Positions 1 to 9,163 of a stretch of DNA of 16,284 nt are shown here, in pieces. Numbering within the stretch: the stretch's first letter is position 1; each line of letters opens with the position of its first letter. The stretch comes from Entrophospora sp. SA101 (taxonomy: Eukaryota; Glomeromycota; Glomeromycetes; Entrophosporales; Entrophosporaceae). The stretch is taken from the NCBI GenBank assembly GCA_958430865.1, contig CAUDNR010004567.1:128606-144889 (forward strand), written 5' to 3'. The notes under the pieces were generated by a model. That model searched no databases. It was not told where the DNA came from and was given only the letters and a program-made list of their open reading frames with translations. Made by a program: the position numbers and the translations under genes.

Positions 1-76
<76 letters not shown>

Positions 77-85
77 GCTGTTGTC
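1..85. repeat. (TGT)n trinucleotide microsatellite, coding for poly-Asn on the minus strand
   Basis: Uninterrupted TTG/TGT repeats fill positions 1-76 and continue imperfectly to 85 (one GCT, then GTC codons in the complement sense). In the frame of the ABC transporter they read as at least 25 AAC (Asn) codons preceded by D-D-N-S. The tract follows an acidic linker directly after NBD1. It is cut by the window edge, so its full length is unknown. Confidence 0.97.
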
Positions 86-3000
86 GTCAAACACAACTAC
101 AGATTGTAATTCTTCCGGTTCATTATCCATTTCTTCATCCAAAACTGGTTCTAATCGAATTTCACCAATCAATTCATCAATTAAATCAGGATCTTCTATC
201 TCCATATATTCACCAACCAAAGATGCAAGGTTTACATCTTTTTTCTCAAGTTCTTCATAAGTACCCTCTTCAAAGCATTCACCATCCCTCATAACCATGA
301 TTCGATCACACTCGGGGAGATACTATGTATATAAAAATATATAGCATACCAAAAATTAAAAATATACATAAATAACTAAATAAATCTACAATAAACAAAA
401 CTTTTAAAATACCGGTAGTTGATTTGTTACAAAGATAATGGCTTTGTCCTATTAATAAATTATGATTTTCTCTTATTAATACATATACGTAAATATATAT
501 GTGTTTATTATAATTGAATCAATAATTTACCTTGAGGTATTTACGAATACATTCATGGAATATATGTTTGCCAACAACAGGGTCCATCATACTTTTAATT
601 TATTAATATTATTACATTTTCACTATATATAATTAAATAATGAAATTTGATTAACAAAGACTCACAAACCTTAAAGGATCATCTAATAAAACTATATCAG
701 CATTACTGTAAACAGCTCTTGCCAGACTCACTCTTTGTCGTTGACCAAGACTTAAATTAACACCTTTATCGCCAATTTCTGTGTCATCTTTATTGCTCAA
801 TAAAGTCAAATCTTTATTTAACGCACAACAATGTAGAACCTCTTGATATTTTTTTGAATCAAAATCTTCCCCAAAAAGAATATTTTCCTTTAAGGTGGCA
901 TTCAACAACCAAGCGTCGTGTGGTACATAAGAGATTGAGCCAAGTACCTTGCGAACGCCATTTTCTTTCTTAATTTGACCTTGAATGGCTGCTAATATTG
1001 AAGATTTGCCAGCTCCTACATCACCAACTATAGCAATGACTTCTCCTTTTCTCACTTTCATACTCAAAAATTTGAGAACTGGTTCAGACGTTCCTTCGTA
1101 ATAGAAGTCAGCGTCATCAATATATATTCTTAAGTCGGGATCGCCATTTATTGGACCCGCTTCTTGATTAAAAGGTTCAATTTCGTTTTGCAACAAAAAA
1201 ACATTTATTTTATGAATTGATTCCCGTGAACCTAAATAAATTAATTTAATAATTATTTTGTAATTCTATTTAATAATAATAATAATAAGAATAATTTGAG
1301 TTTACCTAGAGTAGTCTTGACAGCAATTGGAAGCATAAATAAAGGATATCTATTATGATTGTTATTATCGATTTTACTCAATTAATAACGATAGTTTTTA
1401 CCAATAATTTGTTTTATTTTATTACCCACCTAACAGTGTAAAATAATGCCAAAACTGTAAAAAGAGTATGGGCATCCAACTCTGTATCATCATCATTTAT
1501 TAAAAGTCTTACACATAAACATCCCAACATTGCTAAAATAGGAGCACCAAACAGTACACAGTATGTCCATACTTTAACAACAATCCCATTTAAAATATGA
1601 TCCCATTCTTGTCTTCTTACACGACTAACACGATCACGAAAATATAACTCCCATGCGTAAAATTTGATCAATTTTATTGCTGTTAAAATTTCAGACATTA
1701 AATGTATACGAGATGATGTGCTTCTTGTTATTGAGATGGATATACTAGAAGTAAGTCTTCCGAGTTTATATTGGATAGGAAACAAAATGAGCAGTATTAT
1801 GAGTGCTAAATTAATTCAAATGATTAAATCAGAAAAAATAAGTTTATATATTAAAAACGTGATTAATCATTAACAATAACCATTGTCATTGTAATTATTA
1901 TTATCATCGTTGTTATTCTTCTTCTTACCCGGTAAGGCAGCAATGCCAAGTTGAATCCATGCTAAAATAATCATTACTATAAAAAAAAATAATTAATAGA
2001 TGCATATTTAAAATTTTTATCGAAGTAATGGATTTTTTAGTAAAAATTTACCGGTTATTTCCAATGCAGAACTCCAAATAAAATGAAGATTTACACAAGC
2101 CTCAGCAATCCTTAAAGTGTAAATTTAACCAAATGGTCCAAAAAAAAAGATAATAATCGCAAGGAAAATTAATTTAATTGTTGAGAAAGAGTCTATTATA
2201 ATTAAATCAATTTAATACTTACCTATTACAATCGTTAGATACCAAATTGACTAGAAAAATATTATTAAATATTAATATATATATATTTTTTAATAAATCA
2301 AATAGTAGAACATCAAATAGAAATTACCCACCAATATCGCCAATTCTACCACGAACAGTACTAAGCTTTAATGCTTTACGGTAAATCAATACCATCAATG
2401 CAGCACGAACCTAAATCACAAATAATTTAACAAAAATTTCATTGTAACTAAACTACATCAAATGAAAATTAAAGTCACAAATGATACTATCTAGAATCAT
2501 TTGTATACATTATATTGACCTGTACGCCTATCCTTGTAGATTCAGCAATCAATTGGTGAACAAATATGCTGCTAAATAACGCACAGAGAAACATTCCAAC
2601 CGCATACACATGCGCAGTTCCTTGACCACTACCATCTTTCTCTTGTTCAATATACTTGATCAATTCATTAAGCAAATAGTATGAACCAATAAATAAAAAC
2701 GATGCTGCAAATAATTTGTATATGCCCAAAAATGCATAGGAAATTCCAAATGTTTTGATCAGGGTTCGAAGAATTGATGGTTTACTAAAATGAGATTAAT
2801 TAAATGAAATATTACAATTAAGATATGATAAGATAATAAATAGATAAATGATTTGTAATCATATAAAATTTTTTTATTTATTATCTTTATTCATTGGCAT
2901 TCATAAATTAAACATCACAATCTTAAAAAAAAAAAATGAATGTTTCCTTTTAATAAAAAATTTTTTTACCTATCATTTTTACATTCATTACATTGTGCAT

Positions 3001-3211
3001 TCCAATTTTCTTCTATCTTATCACCTAAAATTTTTGCTTTTTCGGAATTTTGCAAAAATAAGTTATCTCTCCTTAAGTTATGTTTTCTTGATATTTTTAA
3101 TACATGAAATATCCAAAGAAACAGCCATGATGAAAGGAAATTGGCTCTGTTGCTGCCATAAATTGTCACATTAAGTCGGGAAGCAGATTTACTTCCATCT
3201 ACAGACGGCAT
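1..3211 (-). CDS. ABCC-family (MRP-like) ABC transporter, N-terminal part, 12 exons, runs off the left edge
   Basis: Membrane ATP-driven exporter of the ABCC/MRP type; substrate cannot be told. Exons in transcript order, all with GT-AG borders and matching phases: 3211-2970, 2784-2520, 2410-2332, 2250-2223, 2110-2052, 1961-1929, 1805-1430, 1349-1306, 1231-670, 591-531, 448-413, 322-1. They give about 702 codons. There is no TMD0. The cytosolic N-terminus contains the family-like NFLSSWLFLWIF. TMD1 helices lie near residues 95-118, 143-163, 215-256, 312-335 and 347-374, with LIYRKALKLS and LVSNDCNRIAEA in the expected place. NBD1 has Walker A GDVGAGKSS (445-453), signature LSLGQ (535-539), Walker B IVLLDDP (555-561), D-loop SMMD (563-566) and VTNQL (590-594), then ECDRIMVMRDGECFEEGTY. 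An Asn run follows. Start: ATG at 3211. A TTTCAG acceptor-like site just upstream (3223-3228) suggests a spliced leader or a short earlier coding exon. Full ABCC proteins are about 1300-1500 residues, so TMD2 and NBD2 should lie left of the window. Confidence 0.93.
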
Positions 3212-3945
3212 TGATGACTTTTCTGAAAGGGTCAAAAATGTCAAATAAAAATAGATCTTAATATTTTCCGAAAAAATATAATATTAATATATAAATATTT
3301 TTCACAAAATGATTTTTCAAAAGAATGCTTGTGTGACTTTACATTTAATTACTTCCAAACCTGTTAACATTATTACATGCATAATTTCCAGATATAGGAT
3401 AAGCATTGTTTTATTGATCATGGTTACAAAATACTTACAATAATAATACTAAGGGATTTTTTAAAGCTTAAATGGCCGACGTTGTACATGTCATGTGATA
3501 ATAAAAAACTAACAACAAAAGGCACATATCTCAATGATTTGTTAACGATATTAGGACCAGTGCAATAGTTCCTGAATATTTTGTTCCTGACTTGGTAATT
3601 TTTTTGTATATATTTAATTGAGAATAGTAGATTCATATTGATGGTTGACATCTACTGAAAAATTTTATAATTTATCCCAAGTTAATGGTCGCTCGTGATA
3701 TTTCATAGTGATAAAAATTTATTTCACAGGTGCAGATCATTATTTTTAAAATATTAATTATATATACAAAGAATTGCTGCTAGCTATATACAGTACTTGA
3801 ATATAGGAAATTTCTTTTAGAAAATTCGGGCGTAGCATTTGATAGTATTTGTTATCATTATTACTTCAAGAATTGAAGATCTTGATGGTTCTACTGCACG
3901 ATTTAAAAGTGTTCATAGCAGCAAGATGATGTGATTGTTGTTTAC
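3212..3945. other. 5' flank of the transporter gene; no convincing coding sequence
   Basis: AT-rich. On the minus strand a stretch from a TTTTTCAG acceptor (about 3652) to a strong GTAAGTATT donor (about 3442) is open in one frame (75 codons). Its composition is not obviously protein-like and its phase does not join the transporter exons. A non-coding 5' UTR exon is the most I would suggest. Nothing else is seen. Confidence 0.3.
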
Positions 3946-4013
3946 CAGAGCTTTTTGACGATAAAAGTTTGTGTAGAGGACATTGAAGTATCTTGAGAAA
4001 TAAAATCAACCAT
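3946..4013 (-). other. Possible upstream first exon (22 codons plus splice donor)
   Basis: An ATG at 4013 opens 22 codons beginning MVDFISQDTSMSSTQ and reaches a CTCTG|GTAAAC donor-like site at 3945. It is on the same strand as, and about 0.8 kb upstream of, the transporter ATG, so it could be a leader or alternative first exon. Direct joining to the acceptor at 3222 does not give a consistent phase. The alternative is an unrelated short reading frame. Confidence 0.2.
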
Positions 4014-4556
4014 TCTGATTTAAGTAAAGTAGATGTTGAAGCCTCTGTAACTTTTTAGGAAAGGAGAAGAGCACTTGCACTAGTAAAAATAGGTTGAGAT
4101 AAAAGAAATAAATGGGGGAAAAAATAAATTTTTTATTGTATAAAAAATAAATATACAATAAAATAAAATTTTTCAAATAACTTTTAATCATAATCACATT
4201 AGTCTCCGTAGGATAAATTAGTTACAGTCGGCGTTCGATATAAGGAAGAATTGACTTTTGGCAAAAAACTTCATTTATATCATTCATTATTATATGGAGA
4301 ATTTATATTAAAGATCATTATATCGAGTTGGATTTATATATATATAATAATAACAACATTTCACCGACTGTATAACAGCCAGTGATCATTCCAAATTTGG
4401 AACCCCATTGTAGATCAATTCATATGAAATGCTTTTTTATAATAATTGTAGTGAAAATTTGTTAATTTCCTCAAAGTATACCTACCTTTTCTAAATTAAA
4501 GATATTTATGTACCAGAAATTCAAATTTGTTGGATTTTTTTACTTTCTTTTTTGAC

Positions 4557-4658
4557 CTATATATAGAAGATAACGGCTAAAACATCAAGACCGTCTGTTG
4601 GTATTTCACCTTGCTTATTTGCTGCACTCATTGCACCAAGAGATACTCGAAATATTCA
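4557..4658 (-). pseudogene. Short coding-like remnant, about 30 codons, unidentified
   Basis: The minus strand reads IFRVSLGAMSAANKQ then GEIPTDGLDVLAVIFYI and stops at 4557. An in-frame stop precedes it and the ATG lies at 4629-4631. The amino-acid mix is unlike the surrounding AT-rich noise. It looks like one exon or exon fragment of a protein with a C-terminal hydrophobic patch. I do not recognise the family. No neighbouring exon could be joined with confidence. Confidence 0.25.
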
Positions 4659-4960
4659 GAGAGTCAGTTGAAACAATTTTTTTAAAAAAACATATGTAGA
4701 AATATTCATTGATTGGATAATCGTCGAATAATAATATCTCCATAATAATAAGATTTATTAATCCTTGTGGGAAATATTTTATCTCTGTTTATAATTAGAA
4801 GGCAAAAAATTTTTAACCGGTTAACTTTTATTAATCGGTTAATTTAATCACATGAAAATCCAAATATAATAGTATACCCAATTCTATTTTTCCTTAATAG
4901 CCCTTGTAATGATGATGATAATAATAATAGTAATTTAAAAAACTTTTTCTCTACTATCAA

Positions 4961-5180
4961 ATAGTCATAGTATGGTTTCTGTTCGAATAAGAATTATTTG
5001 ATTCGTTATAAATTTGAGCATTCGAATTACATTTAATGTTTACTCGAATATAACAAATAATTCGAATAATAATAAATGAATAATGAACAAAACGAACAAT
5101 AGAATAAAACGAATAATTCGAGTAAACCGAATTATTAATATTAAAATTAAGTTGTATTACGAATAGAAACTATAGTCATA
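4961..5180. mobile_element. MITE-like non-autonomous DNA transposon with 9 bp target duplication
   Basis: The 9-mer ATAGTCATA occurs directly at 4961-4969 and 5172-5180. Just inside are imperfect inverted repeats: GGTTTCTGTTCGAATAA at 4974-4990 and its complement-like TTACGAATAGAAAC at 5157-5170. A second inverted pair lies further in: GTTTACTCGAATA at 5039-5051 against a complement near 5117-5136. The 202 bp body is almost all A/T with many TTCGAA-type motifs and no ORF. A 9 bp duplication suits a Mutator-like element, 8-9 bp a hAT-like one; the sequence does not decide. Confidence 0.6.
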
Positions 5181-5991
5181 AATTACTCCCAAAAGAAAAA
5201 AAGTAAAGATTGATTTTTTATTTATTTCTATATGTATTCTAGTTGGATGAACAACAATAACAATTTGTAACGCCAAGGTTGATGAGTTAAACGGTTAACG
5301 GTGTCAACCTCTATCTTTAAGTGTGAATAATAAAATAAAAATGATCTAAAGACGTTTTTTGTGCATATACTGGTAATACGGATAATCGGATATTTATTAT
5401 TAAGAAAATATTTATAATCAGTGGGTAAGACTACCAACCAAACCGTATTATATGAGCATGAGATAAAATAAAGGATCACGTAAAACCATTTATTAAGTGT
5501 AAGACGTAAGAAAATTCAAATTTATCTTCTTAATCTTTCATATATATTCATTAATTAACAACTCTATTTATTTTAAGAGTTTCCAATAATTCATTGTCTT
5601 TTCATATATTAACTCTATTTATTATAGTTTTGATAACATCAGAGCCTGCTGTTTATTACTGTATGAAATTTATAATAATTATATGTACAATGTGTTACGA
5701 AAATAATTGGACCTGTGAATTTATTTTTCTAAGCCACATCAAAACTATTATATACACGTAAAAATTTTATTATGTAAGTGATATTTTTTATGTATAATTA
5801 TTGTGATTTTGTGTTAGAGCAATTGTTAAAAAATTCCATGTTAAAATTTCATAGACAAAATTTTAAAGTTGTTTAAAAAAGAAGACCTTACAAACAATTT
5901 GCAATATAAAGTAATCAATTAATTATTAATATCTTATGTTATGAATTGGAATATTTATAGTGTTTGTACTCGTGAGTGATCTGCATGAGTA
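5181..5991. other. AT-rich intergenic stretch without recognisable features
   Basis: I see no coding-like segment, tRNA or clear repeat. A minus-strand open frame around 5228-5479 has low-complexity, hydrophobic AT-driven composition and is treated as chance. Confidence 0.4.
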
Positions 5992-6726
5992 CATCCGGTT
6001 TACCATAAGTATCCGACTACCCAAGTCGTGTAACGTCAAATGAAAAGCGTCCTTACTAAAAAAGTAACGTTTTCTTAAATAAAACCGTTTTTTGATATCA
6101 AAATCTCTAAATTACAAAAGCTTCGAAAGGTTCGGTATGGTATTAATGGAAACATTTAGCAAATAGTCCAAAAAAGCAAATTTTCAATCGGAATCTTTAC
6201 ATATAATAAAGGTCAAATTCTTCATTGTAATGTATATTATTTCATCAATAAAAATGTGCTCAACATAACAGATTACATATATCCACAATATGGTGTTGGC
6301 ATAAATTAGTTCGTAAAAAGGGTTAAAAAGTATCCGACCACCTTATAATTTTATTATATAAAACACTTAATAAAGTTGGCAAAATGCAAATTTTAAGCTT
6401 TACGTTTTGTTGTCTATATTTGATCAAATTTTCTCAAATTTTAACCATATATAATTCAAGATATTTTAAGCGGACTTACTTAATGACGTAATCGATGATT
6501 CAACGGAGTTTTAAAGGTTTTTACTAAGCTCAAAGTTTTCATAAAAATCACGGAATTTTTTGTCTAATTTAAAATTTTCATTCTAAATTCATTAATAATG
6601 TAAACTCGACGAGACTTTAAGTTTATATGCAAATTAACTTTTAATAAAACTTTGAACTGCATAAGGCGTAACATTTCCGATTATTAAATGATCATCAGGT
6701 GGTCGGATATTTATGGTAGGGGAGTG
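5992..6726. mobile_element. Tc1/mariner-type non-autonomous element (about 735 bp), TA-flanked
   Basis: The ends form imperfect inverted repeats of about 30 bp: left 5992-6021 and the complement of right 6698-6726. They share the core ACCATAARTATCCGAC followed by YACC. The right end reads CACTCCCC from the outside, as is common in this superfamily. Each end abuts a TA dinucleotide (5990-5991 and 6727-6728), the usual Tc1/mariner target duplication. The inside is AT-rich with no transposase ORF, so it would have to be moved by a relative. A third copy of AGTATCCGACCACC lies inside at 6329-6342. Confidence 0.72.
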
Positions 6727-6952
6727 TATTTGCATAATATTATTAAGATTTTTGAAATAACATTATTCTGATGGATTAATAAAGCTCTTCATTATGTTTT
6801 TAATCCAGAGGTTGAAACCAGTTAATAACTGATTAAGTATATAAAACAAATTTTTTAAAAATATTTTATTTATGTAATTATGTTATTTGATAAAATTTCT
6901 TTTAAATATGAAAAATTCTTATGCCTGCTCATTATGAATCAACTGTTATATC

Positions 6953-6953
<1 letters not shown>

Positions 6954-6986
<33 letters not shown>
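6954..6986. repeat. (AAT)n microsatellite
   Basis: Eleven uninterrupted AAT/ATA units in intergenic DNA. Confidence 0.97.
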
Positions 6987-6987
<1 letters not shown>

Positions 6988-7085
6988 GTTAACAGCACTA
7001 AAGCAAATTATGATGACAATAAATTATAATCACAAAGATTTCAATAGGTAGTAAATCAATTTAGTCATGTTTCACTTTTACTCAC

Positions 7086-7134
7086 CATTCTCTTGCATTT
7101 AGCCGATAATGTGAATGTGGCTTCATTTCACCTA
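7086..7134 (-). other. Isolated exon-like segment, 49 nt, unidentified
   Basis: On the minus strand a TTTCAG acceptor (ending at 7135) is followed by 49 nt and a strong GTGAGTAAAAG donor (from 7085). The only sensible frame reads GEMKPHSHYRLNARE with split codons at both borders. Both splice signals and the polar mix of amino acids are good. No partner exon was found within reach, and the Tc1-type element lies in the sequence downstream of it. It could be a relict exon or chance. Confidence 0.3.
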
Positions 7135-7278
7135 CTGAAACAAAGATTTATAATTAAAATGGGATGTTTTCTTATTTTAACTAGTGTTGGTTTTCAAAAC
7201 TAGAGAATTGCAAAAGTCAAAAGGTTTCACCATAAGTCGGGTAGAAATATAAACTAATAGATTATGTTTCTGCTTAGC

Positions 7279-7317
7279 TAGACTATGTATCTACTAGGAT
7301 TAGACTATGTATCTACT
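7279..7317. repeat. Tandem duplication of a 22 bp unit
   Basis: TAGACTATGTATCTACT occurs at 7279-7295 and 7301-7317, separated by AGGAT, giving a 22 bp period. Confidence 0.9.
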
Positions 7318-7367
7318 TACATACAATGGTGGTGAATTTTTGTCATAAGGCCACATGCGAACTATCA

Positions 7368-7868
7368 TCAGGATAACGACGTGGACAATTCTGAATTTTT
7401 GGCCACATTCGAACGTTCATATATCTCGTGCCAATTGTGAGAGCTATGCCAGAACTGGATGCAAAGCGTCCTAGCTTGCAAATGCGTAATGTTGTAACTT
7501 TTCATAAAATAGACTATTTCATAACCAAATTGAGCATTGATCGAGTAGTCTAATAAATTGATACAAAAATGTATAAATAGAACCTCTATCCCCACCTCTT
7601 GACCAAAAAAACTAATTCGTAAAAAATACGAATCTCCCATACCACTATAAATAATACCACATTTCCTAGGCGAACTGCCAATTTTTTCGATTGCGAGGAT
7701 GAGGCAATGGAGCACCAAATTGGCAATCTGTATTTGGCTTTGTACGTTGTATTTGAATGCCGGGTTGAGGCACACAGTGCTGAAATAGTACTCATTATCT
7801 GGTTTTGCGTGATGCATTCGAATACAGATTGAGGATGAGGTACAAAATGCCAAAGTGTTATCTTCACT
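7368..7868 (-). other. GC-richer segment with degenerate internal repeats and overlapping open frames
   Basis: This stretch is clearly less AT-rich than its flanks. Two long minus-strand frames (7368-7853 and 7586-7882) overlap and neither looks like a known protein. At DNA level three related stretches recur on the minus strand, each with GTRCCTCAYCC- or GTGCCTCAACCC-like cores followed by an A-rich tail (about 7800-7850, 7735-7785 and 7680-7720). I read this as a degenerate minisatellite or transposon body rather than as a gene. No function is proposed. Confidence 0.35.
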
Positions 7869-7931
7869 TGGTAGTAACCCAAAGCATAATTTTTATTATA
7901 TATTTAATAATTATACCTTGGGTTACTACCA
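7869..7931. repeat. Perfect 14 bp inverted repeat (stem-loop)
   Basis: TGGTAGTAACCCAA at 7869-7882 is perfectly complementary to TTGGGTTACTACCA at 7918-7931 across a 35 bp AT-rich loop. The same core recurs downstream in direct copies. Confidence 0.9.
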
Positions 7932-8000
7932 TGAGGACAATATGTTTTGGAGCTCTGGAAGCCCTTCTTGTATGCTTTGTTATACTGTTACACTAAAATA

Positions 8001-8181
8001 CTTGGGTTACTTTGAATTACTACTGAAAAAACACTTTGGGTTACTACTGAAAAAATACTTTGGATTACTACCAATTTTTATTTTGGTCAAAATCAGGCAA
8101 CACAAAAACTCCCTATGTACGTCCAGGTATTGAGTTATTATTTTTGGAATTGAATTTTTTTTTTATACTTTGGGTTACTAC
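8001..8181. repeat. Cluster of TTGGGTTACTAC repeats, including 24 bp tandem units
   Basis: Units of 24 bp start with TTACTACTGAAAAAA at 8017 and 8041, with a partial third from 8065, and end with ACTTTGGRT. Additional copies of the core lie at 8002-8010 and 8169-8181. The tandem part happens to be open on the plus strand and would give an 8-residue repeat, but the repeat is better explained as DNA-level structure such as transposon subterminal repeats. Confidence 0.8.
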
Positions 8182-8372
8182 TGAATCGAAAAATTGATAA
8201 AAAAGTGAAACCAGGATTATATGTGGATTGAGTAGCTAAAAATTTATTACCTATTTGAATCTAAAAAGTTTTGATTTAAATATTATTATTATATCTTCAT
8301 TATTAAGATACTTTTCAAGTAAATAGGCCATGTCGAAAACACTGGATTTCATTCATTATTCTACAATGAACT

Positions 8373-9002
8373 TCAAATCTCTGTCTCGTCGAAAAGTATA
8401 TTAAGTTCATAATCTATAGGATTAATTGTTTCCTCTATTTCATATTCTGACCAGGGATACAACCACCCACTCTTATTAACATGATAAATACGATTTAATA
8501 CATCGCCTCTTTCTCTTTTTCTGATAATTTATTTCGTAACATGCATCTTTTTACTTCTACTAGTTCATAGAAGAATTCATTACATTTCCCACATCCGGAA
8601 AATATAAAAAAATTTTACACGTGTCAATTGTAAGTTTAATAATAAAAAAGTGTAAAACTTACGTTGGCACTGTAAGATTTACACAATATTACGTCGGCAT
8701 CGTAAGATTTATGCAAGTTTACGCTAAATTAATTTCCTGGTGCATCTAAAAATCTCATTTTGTTGTTGTGTTTTTTATAGTCATCAGTACCCATGTAGTC
8801 GCTAAATCACTTACCCTCTTCTTCCTGATGTTTAAGTTGTATCTCCATATATCTTACTGATACTGTTCTCCAATATTGATTTTTAAACTTTTTACGCCTC
8901 ATATGCAATTCAAGTTTCGCTTTCTTATTCCAAGTATGATTAATGCATAAAGCTATACTAAGACCAACCAATGAGAGTTTAGAACGATTATTGCAATTGT
9001 AT
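8373..9002 (-). pseudogene. Broken two-part gene of unknown family (C-terminal part)
   Basis: The upper exon 9002-8815 lies between a TTCCAG acceptor and a G|GTAAGTG donor. It encodes 62 codons with protein-like composition, including LVGLSIALCINHTW and RRKKFKNQYWRTVSV. The lower part runs from about 8605 to a TGA at 8373 and has FSGCGKCNEFFYELVEVKRC, then, after a one-base frame change near 8507-8515, DVLNRIYHVNKSGWLYP and finally LNILFDETEI. Between them lies a repeat-derived insert, and no usable acceptor precedes the lower part. The frame change, missing acceptor and insertion argue for a dead gene. The family is not recognised; the CxxC pair is the only motif seen. Confidence 0.55.
8650..8714. 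repeat. Hairpin plus 26 bp direct repeat (foldback/MITE-like insert)
   Basis: TTACGTYGGCAYYGTAAGAT is present at 8659-8678 and again at 8689-8708, a 30 bp period, and the similarity runs on to give 26 bp units. GTGTAAAACTTAC (8650-8662) pairs with GTAAGATTTACAC (8672-8684) with a single mismatch. The block sits in what should be an intron of the pseudogene at 8373-9002 and probably inserted there. Confidence 0.8.
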
Positions 9003-9163
9003 CTGGAAGCAGAAGTGGATTATGCGAATACATTTTTATTATGAATTTATTGAAACTTGCGGATTTTTTAATTGATTTTTTAATCCTGGTTTTGCTTTTT
9101 TTATCCAAAAAATTACAGATTCGAAAAAATTTCTCACTTTGACGTATTACCTTTGGATATCAT

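Noticed and set aside
3..260. Plus-strand poly-Leu open frame at the left edge
   Set aside because: It is the antisense of the transporter's last visible exon; the minus strand gives the conserved ABCC sequence in the same bases.
1664..1873. Plus-strand 69-codon frame
   Set aside because: Antisense to transporter exon 7 and its preceding intron, with no protein-like features.
2848..3174. Plus-strand 108-codon hydrophobic frame
   Set aside because: Overlaps transporter exon 1 on the opposite strand; composition is AT-driven Phe/Leu/Ile/Tyr.
5228..5479. Minus-strand 83-codon frame
   Set aside because: Low-complexity hydrophobic translation typical of AT-rich DNA, no splice or motif support.
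7855..8133. Plus-strand frame with an LLLKKYFG-type 8-residue repeat
   Set aside because: The peptide repeat follows from the 24 bp DNA repeat, whose core also occurs inverted and out of frame nearby, so the DNA-level explanation is better.
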